From: Phycisphaerae bacterium
GTDB taxonomy: Bacteria; Planctomycetota; Phycisphaerae; Phycisphaerales; SM1A02
NCBI GenBank assembly: GCA_016873375.1
Contig: VGXJ01000110.1
Coordinates: 1-6,236, forward strand
Reading direction: 5' to 3'
DNA length: 6,236 nucleotides
The position numbers and the translations under genes were made by a program. Of this stretch, positions 1 through 5,331 are shown piece after piece. The notes under the pieces are model-generated. The model did no database searches. It saw only the letters and a list, made by a program, of their open reading frames with translations, and was not told where the DNA came from. The first letter of the stretch is position 1. Each line of letters opens with the position of its first letter.

Positions 1-574
1 CACCACGCTTGCGCACCACTGGCAGGAGCATCGAGGCGATGACGTAGAGCCGCGCATCGGGCCGCCGGCGCCCGGCACCCAGGAGCGCCTGCAGTTCCAT
101 GAGCAGCTCACGCGCCCGCACGAATTCCGTCGGCGTGAGCCACCCGTGATGCACAAGCGCCGCCAGCGTACGCGCCTCGGCGCTGAACTTGAGCTGGCCG
201 CTGGCTGCCGCATCGCGACTGGCACGGCTGGCGATCTTGCAGATCACCTTCACGGTGTGGTTGTACGCCTGGTTCGCAGCCTTGCTGCCCCCATCGCGAA
301 ACCCGGGATAGATGTAGTCGGCGACGACATCGTAGGTGCGCTCGAGCCTTGGCCCGGCCTTGCGCTGCTCGAGCTCGCGCACCGCTCCGAGCCGAACGAG
401 CTTGTCCATGTGGCGATAGAGCGCATCAGCAGGCCGATCCAGCATCGTGGCGATGTCCGCAATCGCACACGGCCCCAGCAGTCGCAGCGCCTCAAGCATC
501 TCGAGCCGGACTGGGGCCGTCATGGTCACCCAGGCTTTCGGGCTCGTGACAGCCATCGTCTTCAGGCGACTCAT
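1..574 (-). CDS. Winged helix-turn-helix transcriptional regulator (C-terminus cut by window edge)
   Basis: The minus strand reads open from an ATG at 574 to base 2 with no stop, giving 191 visible residues; the C-terminus lies outside the window. An in-frame TGA nine codons upstream of 574 makes this the earliest ATG; later Met codons at residues 7 and 18 are alternative starts. Residues about 20-85 look like an ArsR-type winged helix: an amphipathic first helix (PVRLEMLEAL), a helix-turn-helix (IADIATMLDRPADALYRHMD), a following LVRLGAV helix and a basic wing rich in Arg/Lys/Glu ending in TYDVV. The remaining residues, about 90-191, are mostly helical, with charged and Ala-rich stretches; I do not recognise them as a known ligand or dimerisation domain. 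The gene is divergent from transketolase with 61 bp between starts, so it may regulate itself or that gene. It could equally act elsewhere. The family call rests on pattern only. Confidence 0.75.
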   Translation of the reverse strand, partial: MSRLKTMAVTSPKAWVTMTAPVRLEMLEALRLLGPCAIADIATMLDRPADALYRHMDKLVRLGAVRELEQRKAGPRLERTYDVVADYIYPGFRDGGSKAANQAYNHTVKVICKIASRASRDAAASGQLKFSAEARTLAALVHHGWLTPTEFVRARELLMELQALLGAGRRRPDARLYVIASMLLPVVRKRG

Positions 575-580
575 TCCAGC

Positions 581-609
581 AGTAGACGCTTGCCCGTGTC
601 ATGCGTCAA
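581..609 (-). promoter_or_regulatory. Candidate sigma70-type promoter for the winged-helix gene
   Basis: On the minus strand TTGACG (609-604) is followed after exactly 17 bases by TCTACT (586-581), matching the -35 consensus at five of six positions and the -10 at four of six. Transcription would begin around 573-575, at or beside the ATG at 574, so the message would be leaderless or nearly so. This fits the absence of a convincing ribosome binding site. Unproven; sigma factor preferences of this organism are unknown. Confidence 0.4.
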
Positions 610-612
610 CAG

Positions 613-630
613 CGCCGCCCGGCGTACAGT
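613..630 (+). promoter_or_regulatory. Candidate -10 element and adjoining inverted repeat before transketolase
   Basis: An inverted repeat CGCCG-CC-CGGCG occupies 613-624 and abuts TACAGT (625-630), a four-of-six match to a -10 box. The ATG at 636 lies five bases downstream, and no Shine-Dalgarno sequence precedes it. No good -35 is visible at the right spacing, so a promoter here would need activation or be weak. The repeat could be an operator, but short GC palindromes arise easily in such DNA. Confidence 0.25.
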
Positions 631-635
631 GCACC

Positions 636-2720
636 ATGACCACCATGATGACCTCCACGCTGCTCGACTCCGTCCAGGCCGGCACGCCCGCCTCGGTCCC
701 CGCCATCGATGCCCTTGCGATCAACACGATCCGCACGCTGTCCATGGACGGGGTTCAAAAGGCCAAGTCCGGCCACCCCGGTGCGCCAATGGGCCTGGCA
801 CCGGTCGGCTGGGCGCTCTTCCAGGACGAACTCACCTTCGACCCCGATCGCCCGGACTGGGTCAATCGGGATCGATTCGTGCTTTCGAACGGTCACGCCT
901 CGATGCTGCTGTATGCGCTCCTGCACCTGGCAGGCGTGAAGCAACTCGATCGCCACGGGCAGCCGACCGGCGACGAAGCGGTTTCGCTGGACCAGATCAA
1001 GGCGTTCCGCCAGCTCGGCAGCCGGACCCCGGGTCACCCCGAGTTTGGGATGACGAGCGGTGTCGAAGTCACGACCGGGCCGCTGGGCCAAGGCATCGCG
1101 ACGAGCGTGGGCATGGCGATGGCCGAGCGCTGGATGGCGAGCCGATACAACCGTCCCGAGTTCGAACTCATCGCGCACCGCGTGTGGGCGATCTGCGGCG
1201 ATGGCTGCCTGATGGAGGGCGTGAGCGCCGAGGCGGCATCGCTCGCCGGCCACCTCAAGCTCGGCAACCTCTGCTGGATCTACGACAGCAACCGCATCAC
1301 GATCGAGGGGCACACGGATCTTGCGTTCAGCGAGGATGTGCGCCAGCGCTTCGAGGGCCACGGCTGGAACGTGCTTCGCGTGGCCGATGCCAACGACCTG
1401 CCGTCGCTGCGCGTGGCCTTCGACGGCGCACGGGCTAGCACTGACCGCCCCACACTGATCATCGTCAACACGCACATCGGCTGGGGAAGCCCCAAGAAGC
1501 AGGATTCGCACGCCGCGCACGGCGAGCCCCTTGGCGAAGACGAAATCAAGGCAACCAAGCGCGTGTACGGCTGGCCCGAGGACGCACAGTTCCTGGTGCC
1601 GGGTGAGGTCCGTGAGCGCATGGATGGGGTCTTCGGCGCGCGCGGCCGCTCGGCGCATGCAGCATGGCAAGCCCGCTTCGAGGCCTATCGCGTGAAGCAC
1701 CCCGCGCTCGCGGCAGAACTCGACAGCATCATGCATCGATCGCTGCCTGCAGGCTGGGACACGGCACTGCCCATCTTCCCTGCAGATGTCAAGGGCATGG
1801 CCACGCGGGCCAGCGGTGGCAAGGTGCTCAATGCAGTCGCCAAGAGCGTGCCGTGGCTCGTCGGAGGCTCCGCCGACTTGGCACCGAGCACGAAGACCCT
1901 GATCGATGGCGAGCCGGGCATGCAGTCGAACACCCCCGGTGGACGCAACATCCACTTCGGCGTTCGCGAGTTCGGGATGGCCGCCGCGTGCAACGGCATG
2001 GCACTGTCGGGGCTGCGGTCCTATGGCGCGAGCTTCTTCTGCTTCACCGACTACGCGCGCCCCGCGATCCGCCTCGGCGCGTTGATGGAGCTTCCCGTGG
2101 TCTGGGTCTTCACCCACGATTCGATCGGCCTTGGCGAAGATGGCCCGACGCACCAACCCGTGGAGCAGCTCGCGAGCCTTCGCGCCATGCCGCACCTGAG
2201 CGTGTGGCGGCCGGGCGATGCCAACGAAGTCACCGAATGCTGGCGCCAGGCGATGCTGAACACGCACGGTTCGTCGATGCTCGTGCTGTCGCGACAGGAC
2301 ATTCCCACGCTTGATCGCACGGTCCTTGCTCCGGCAGCCGGCTGCGCCCGCGGTGCCTACATCCTGCGTGAAGCGAGCACGGCACCCAAGGCCATCCTGA
2401 TCGGCACCGGCACCGAACTGCACCTGTGCTTGCAGGCTGCCGATCGGCTCGAGGCCGCAGGCGTCCCCACGCGCGTGGTGAGCATGCCGTGCATGACGGT
2501 CTTCGCAGCGCAAGATGTCGCCTACCGCGAGTCGGTGCTCCCCAAGGCGATCACGCGCCGTGTGGCCGTGGAAGCTGGATCCAGCCTGGGCTGGGATCGC
2601 TGGATCGGTGGCGAGGGCGCCTTCGTTGGTGTGCATGGCTTCGGAGCCAGCGCGCCCGCACCTGTGCTCTATGCGCACTACGGCATCACAGTCGATCGGA
2701 TCGTGGCTGCGGCATCGTGA
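636..2720 (+). CDS. tkt: Transketolase
   Basis: Thiamine-diphosphate enzyme that moves two-carbon ketol units between sugar phosphates in the non-oxidative pentose phosphate pathway (and the Calvin cycle where present); cytosolic homodimer. The product is 694 residues, against about 660 for E. coli TktA. Family motifs are in order and intact: SGHPGAPMG (45-53) and NGHAS (85-89) with the conserved His, TGPLGQG (147-153), the cofactor motif GDG (188-190) with Asn219 30 residues later, the GWGSP loop with its downstream histidines, GGSADLAPS, the catalytic Glu in VREFGM (Glu445), and HDSIGLGEDGPTHQP (from His494) contacting substrate. I chose ATG 636 because homology begins near residue 25; ATGs at 645 and 648 are equally possible. 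The open frame continues upstream to 447 but there it overlaps the divergent regulator gene and resembles nothing. No Shine-Dalgarno is visible. The 3' end overlaps the convergent permease gene. Confidence 0.97.
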   Translation: MTTMMTSTLLDSVQAGTPASVPAIDALAINTIRTLSMDGVQKAKSGHPGAPMGLAPVGWALFQDELTFDPDRPDWVNRDRFVLSNGHASMLLYALLHLAGVKQLDRHGQPTGDEAVSLDQIKAFRQLGSRTPGHPEFGMTSGVEVTTGPLGQGIATSVGMAMAERWMASRYNRPEFELIAHRVWAICGDGCLMEGVSAEAASLAGHLKLGNLCWIYDSNRITIEGHTDLAFSEDVRQRFEGHGWNVLRVADANDLPSLRVAFDGARASTDRPTLIIVNTHIGWGSPKKQDSHAAHGEPLGEDEIKATKRVYGWPEDAQFLVPGEVRERMDGVFGARGRSAHAAWQARFEAYRVKHPALAAELDSIMHRSLPAGWDTALPIFPADVKGMATRASGGKVLNAVAKSVPWLVGGSADLAPSTKTLIDGEPGMQSNTPGGRNIHFGVREFGMAAACNGMALSGLRSYGASFFCFTDYARPAIRLGALMELPVVWVFTHDSIGLGEDGPTHQPVEQLASLRAMPHLSVWRPGDANEVTECWRQAMLNTHGSSMLVLSRQDIPTLDRTVLAPAAGCARGAYILREASTAPKAILIGTGTELHLCLQAADRLEAAGVPTRVVSMPCMTVFAAQDVAYRESVLPKAITRRVAVEAGSSLGWDRWIGGEGAFVGVHGFGASAPAPVLYAHYGITVDRIVAAAS
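2686..2720. other. Convergent 3' overlap of transketolase and permease genes
   Basis: The transketolase stop (TGA 2718-2720) and the permease stop (TGA read from 2688 to 2686 on the minus strand) lie 35 bp past each other. The last ten or so codons of each gene are therefore antisense to each other, and there is no intergenic space for a dedicated terminator. No hairpin followed by a T-run is visible for either gene here. Confidence 0.9.
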
Positions 2721-3627
2721 GCACCGCGGAGGCGCGCGATGCGGAGCGACGCAACGCACCGCGCGCCGACACGATCCCGGCAGAGCCGAGATAGCCCACC
2801 ATCGACATGGTGGCGATCATGCCGGCGGCCGATGTGTTGAGTTCAAGCGCAGCGAGGTAGCCCACGATGGCCGTCGACACTGCAATGGCTGACGCCAGCC
2901 AAAGCATGGGCACCAATCGATCGGTCCAGAGCCGTGCGGTGGCGCCGGGTGCCACGAGCATGGCGACCACCAGGATCGAGCCCACAGCCTCGAACGCCAC
3001 CACCGTGTTGGCCGCGACTGCCGCCATCAGCCCAAGATGCACAAGCCCCACGCGAAGCCCAAGGGTTGCCGCGTGTGCAGGATCGAAGCTCGTCGCTCGC
3101 AGCTCCTTGAAGAACGCCATCATCAGGATCACGTCGATGACGAGCGCCCCACCGAGCCATGCCCCGGCGCGAGGGACCTGCACACCGAGCAGATCCACCG
3201 TGTCGAACGGCACAAACTCGAGCAGGCCGTAGAGCACGCAGCCTGGATCAAGATCGACTTGGCGCGCAGCCAGCGACATCATGACCACACCGAGCGCAAA
3301 GAGTGAGGTGAAGGTGACCCCCAAGGCCGCATCCCGGTCCACGCGTCCAAAGCGGCCGAGCGCAGAGGAGATGAAGGCCGTGGCGATGCCGATCACCGTG
3401 GCGCCCGTCAGCATGGGCAGTACATCGCGCGTGCCTGTGAGCAGGAACGCACCCGCGATCCCAGGCAGGACGGCGTGGCTGATCGCATCACCGAGGAGCG
3501 ACAGCCGTCGCAGCACGAGCCAGCAGCCCACGAGCCCGCACGCGACGCTCGCGAGGACCGCTGTCGCCATCGTCCAGAGGTCGTCGTTGCTCAGCCACGG
3601 TTCAGGCGGGATCGATGGATCGATCAT
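2686..3627 (-). CDS. Metal ABC transporter permease, TroD/MntD-like (ABC-3 family)
   Basis: Inner-membrane channel subunit of a Mn/Zn/Fe importer; 313 residues. Multiple hydrophobic segments are visible, first at about 20-40, then 53-90, 100-121, 155-173, 194-231 and 232-275. Family landmarks are the GDAISHAVLPG loop (46-56), DLDPGCVLYG...PFD (125-142), FFKELRATSFDPAHAATLG (172-190) and the late helix GSILVVAMLVAPGATA (216-231). The DLD-x-x-CVLYG and KELxxTSFDP pattern resembles TroD-type rather than TroC-type permeases. ATG 3627 overlaps the upstream permease stop in an ATGA arrangement and has an AGGAG six bases upstream, so the start is well supported although the frame is open to 3897. 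It is the last gene of the operon in the window and probably pairs with the upstream permease as a heterodimer. Its last ten codons, an Arg/Ser/Pro-rich tail, overlap transketolase. The transported metal cannot be told from this sequence. Confidence 0.93.
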   Translation of the reverse strand: MIDPSIPPEPWLSNDDLWTMATAVLASVACGLVGCWLVLRRLSLLGDAISHAVLPGIAGAFLLTGTRDVLPMLTGATVIGIATAFISSALGRFGRVDRDAALGVTFTSLFALGVVMMSLAARQVDLDPGCVLYGLLEFVPFDTVDLLGVQVPRAGAWLGGALVIDVILMMAFFKELRATSFDPAHAATLGLRVGLVHLGLMAAVAANTVVAFEAVGSILVVAMLVAPGATARLWTDRLVPMLWLASAIAVSTAIVGYLAALELNTSAAGMIATMSMVGYLGSAGIVSARGALRRSASRASAVLTMPQPRSDRL

Positions 3628-3647
3628 CGAGCGCTCCTGACGATCGA
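3620..3647 (-). promoter_or_regulatory. Stem-loop enclosing the ribosome binding site and start of the second permease
   Basis: On the minus strand TCGATCGTC (3647-3639) can pair with GATGATCGA (3628-3620): eight Watson-Crick pairs and one G-U. The ten-base loop AGGAGCGCTC carries the only strong Shine-Dalgarno of the operon (AGGAG, 3638-3634), while the ATG (3627-3625) sits inside the 3' arm. A ribosome finishing the upstream permease would open it, which would couple translation of the two permeases. The pairing is seen in sequence; the role is inferred. Confidence 0.4.
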
Positions 3648-4565
3648 GGCATCGGCGGCGCGCCGTCGGTGTCGACGCCACATCGCGATCAACACACCGC
3701 GCTCCGGCGCCAGAAGAAGGCTGAGTACGAAGAGCACGGCTGCCGTGAGCACGATCATCGGACCCGTCGGCCAACCACCGCCGACTGCGCCACTCGGTGG
3801 AGGCAGCACCGCACTCAAGCCCGTGCCGATGATGGCGCTCGCTGCGCCGATCAAAGCCGAGATGGCGAGCATCGCACCCAGCGATGAGCTCCAGCAACGC
3901 GCCGCTGCCGCCGGGATGACGAGCAGCGCCACCACCAAGACCACGCCTACGCTGGGCAGCCCGGCCACGGTGACGAGCGCCACCAGCACGAGCAGCAGCC
4001 CGTCGAGCCGATGCACCGGCCGGCCAAGGCCCACCGCAAAGTCCCGATCAAAGCAGAGCAGCCCGAACTCCTTGCGCAGCCCAAGCACGAGCACCACCAC
4101 GATGCCTGCTACGGCGAGCACCAGCCATGCATCGCTCGCCACCGCACTCGCGGCCTTGCCGAAGAGGAATCCGTCGAGCCCTGCACGATTGCCGCTGGGC
4201 TGGTTCTGAATCATGCGCGAGAGCACGATGCCCAGTCCGAAGAAGCCGCTGATCGCGATGGCCGTCGTGGCGTCCTCGCGGGTCCTGGCGAGCCGTTGCA
4301 GTAGCGCCATGGTGCCCATGCAGGCCAGTCCAAGCACCAATGCACCGAGCAGCAGCACGGCCAGGCTGCGGTCACCGGCCACGAACCACGCCAGGCAGAT
4401 GCCAGGCAGCGAAGCATGCGCGACGGCATCGCCCACGAGTGCGCGGCGACGAAGCATGGCCAGCGTGCCGACCAAGGCTGCCGCGATCGCCAGCCCGGCG
4501 GTGCTCATCATGACCACCCGGGTGCTCGAATCCTGCAGCGACATCAGTCGGAGGAGTTCAGCCAT
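3624..4565 (-). CDS. Metal ABC transporter permease, TroC/MntC-like (ABC-3 family)
   Basis: Membrane subunit of the metal importer; 313 residues, the same length as its downstream partner. Hydrophobic segments are visible at about 17-38, 52-64, 67-90, 100-118, 146-163, 187-222, 229-254 and 269-286. Landmarks are the GDAVAHASLPG loop (45-55), SGFFGLGIVLS (106-116), GLDGFLFGKAAS (129-140), RKEFGLLCFDRDFAVGLG (164-181) and GVVLVVALLVIPAAAA (207-222). The N-x-AGLDxFLFG and KEF-x-LLCFD patterns favour a TroC-type permease. The chosen ATG (4565) comes one base after the ATPase stop (TGA-C-ATG); a possible upstream start at 4607 would overlap the ATPase gene and adds an unrelated Pro/Arg-rich stretch. 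The C-terminus is Arg-rich and cytoplasmic; there is no DtxR-type domain of the sort fused to some MntC-like permeases. The stop overlaps the next start by four bases. Confidence 0.94.
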   Translation of the reverse strand: MAELLRLMSLQDSSTRVVMMSTAGLAIAAALVGTLAMLRRRALVGDAVAHASLPGICLAWFVAGDRSLAVLLLGALVLGLACMGTMALLQRLARTREDATTAIAISGFFGLGIVLSRMIQNQPSGNRAGLDGFLFGKAASAVASDAWLVLAVAGIVVVLVLGLRKEFGLLCFDRDFAVGLGRPVHRLDGLLLVLVALVTVAGLPSVGVVLVVALLVIPAAAARCWSSSLGAMLAISALIGAASAIIGTGLSAVLPPPSGAVGGGWPTGPMIVLTAAVLFVLSLLLAPERGVLIAMWRRHRRRAADASIVRSAR

Positions 4566-4566
4566 G

Positions 4567-5331
4567 TCAGTCGCCTGCCGAGGCGGTCCGGGACTCGTAC
4601 GCCGCATCAGGGAGCACCGTCAGCCGGCCTCCATAGGTGCGATGGATCGCATCGCCCGTGAATGCGGTCGCCACGGGGCCCGCAGCGATCAGGCGCTTGT
4701 TCAGGAGCAGCACATGATCGAAGCACTCGCGGACGGTCGAGAGATCATGGTGCACGGCCACGATCGTGCAGCCGCGCCGTCGGAGTGCATCGAGGACCTG
4801 CATGATGGCGCTCTCCGTGACCGCATCGACGCCCGCAAAGGGCTCATCCATCAGGTAGAGCTGTGCGCGCTGCATGAGCGCTCGTGCCAGGAAGATGCGC
4901 TGCTGCTGGCCGCCGCTGAGCTGGCTGATCTGACGATCGGCCATCGCCACGAGACCAACCTGCTCAAGGCACTCCATCGCCTGAGTGCGCTCAGTCCGGC
5001 CCGGCCGTCCAAGGAGGCCGAGCCGGCCGTACGACCCCATCAGCACGACATCGAGCGCGCTGATGGGGAACTCCCAGTCGACCGACTCCCGCTGCGGAAC
5101 GTAGCCCACCTGCGCGCGCCGCTGTGCCATCGTGCCGCCGAGCACGGTCACGCGTCCGGCCACGAGCGGCACCAGACCGAGCGCTGCCTTGATCAGCGTG
5201 CTCTTGCCGGCTCCGTTGGGGCCGACGATCGCGCACATCGATGCCACGGGAATGTGCGCGTCGATCCGCTCCAGGACAAGTTCATCGCGGTAGGCGACTG
5301 AAACCCCAGAAAGGGCAAGGGCTTCCTGCAT
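4567..5331 (-). CDS. Metal ABC transporter ATP-binding protein (TroB/MntB/ZnuC-like)
   Basis: Cytoplasmic ATPase that drives the importer; 254 residues, typical for the family. All nucleotide-binding motifs are intact: Walker A GPNGAGKST (37-45), Q-loop Gln80 in YVPQRESVDWEFPIS, the ABC signature LSGGQQQR (138-145), Walker B with catalytic Glu in LYLMDEP (158-164), D-loop around Gly167-Asp169, and the switch His195 in VHHDLS. The VPQ...VDWxFPI...V-x-MG stretch is characteristic of Mn/Zn/Fe chelate-free metal importers rather than amino-acid or sugar ABC proteins. ATG 5331 shares one base with the stop of the binding-protein gene (TGATG); a GTG one codon upstream at 5334 is a less likely start. 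A GGAAGG seven bases upstream is a moderate ribosome binding site. The C-terminus (about 225-254) is variable, as in homologues. Tightly coupled to the genes on both sides. Confidence 0.96.
   Translation of the reverse strand: MQEALALSGVSVAYRDELVLERIDAHIPVASMCAIVGPNGAGKSTLIKAALGLVPLVAGRVTVLGGTMAQRRAQVGYVPQRESVDWEFPISALDVVLMGSYGRLGLLGRPGRTERTQAMECLEQVGLVAMADRQISQLSGGQQQRIFLARALMQRAQLYLMDEPFAGVDAVTESAIMQVLDALRRRGCTIVAVHHDLSTVRECFDHVLLLNKRLIAAGPVATAFTGDAIHRTYGGRLTVLPDAAYESRTASAGD
4572..4585 (-). promoter_or_regulatory. Small hairpin just before the first permease start
   Basis: On the minus strand CGCCT-CGGC-AGGCG forms a perfect five-pair stem with a four-base loop. Its 3' arm, AGGCG (4576-4572), is the only purine-rich Shine-Dalgarno-like element before the ATG at 4565, so folding would hide it. 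The hairpin lies within the last ATPase codons and would be melted by ribosomes translating that gene. Short and possibly coincidental in GC-rich DNA. Confidence 0.3.

Noticed and set aside
447..635. In-frame upstream extension of transketolase (63 codons)
   Set aside because: It has no similarity to transketolase N-termini, overlaps the divergent winged-helix gene, and homology starts only around 25 residues after ATG 636.
146..1438. A 430-codon plus-strand frame covering the left edge and early transketolase
   Set aside because: It is Arg/His-rich out-of-frame translation that crosses two real genes and the intergenic region, with no recognisable domain.
606..2759. A 717-codon open frame antisense to the whole transketolase gene
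   Set aside because: It is a mirror of GC-rich codon use in transketolase. The translation is His/Arg/Ala-rich with no fold or family pattern, and the sense strand has every transketolase motif.
2796..2813. Perfect hairpin CCACCAT-CGAC-ATGGTGG 76 bases after the transketolase stop, considered as its terminator
   Set aside because: There is no T-run after the stem on either strand, and the sequence is fully explained as permease coding sequence (ATMSMVG). A Rho-assisted role cannot be excluded.
4213..5301. A 362-codon plus-strand open frame opposite the ATPase and first permease
   Set aside because: The composition is low-complexity and shadow-like. The minus strand carries intact Walker, signature and permease motifs in perfect operon spacing.
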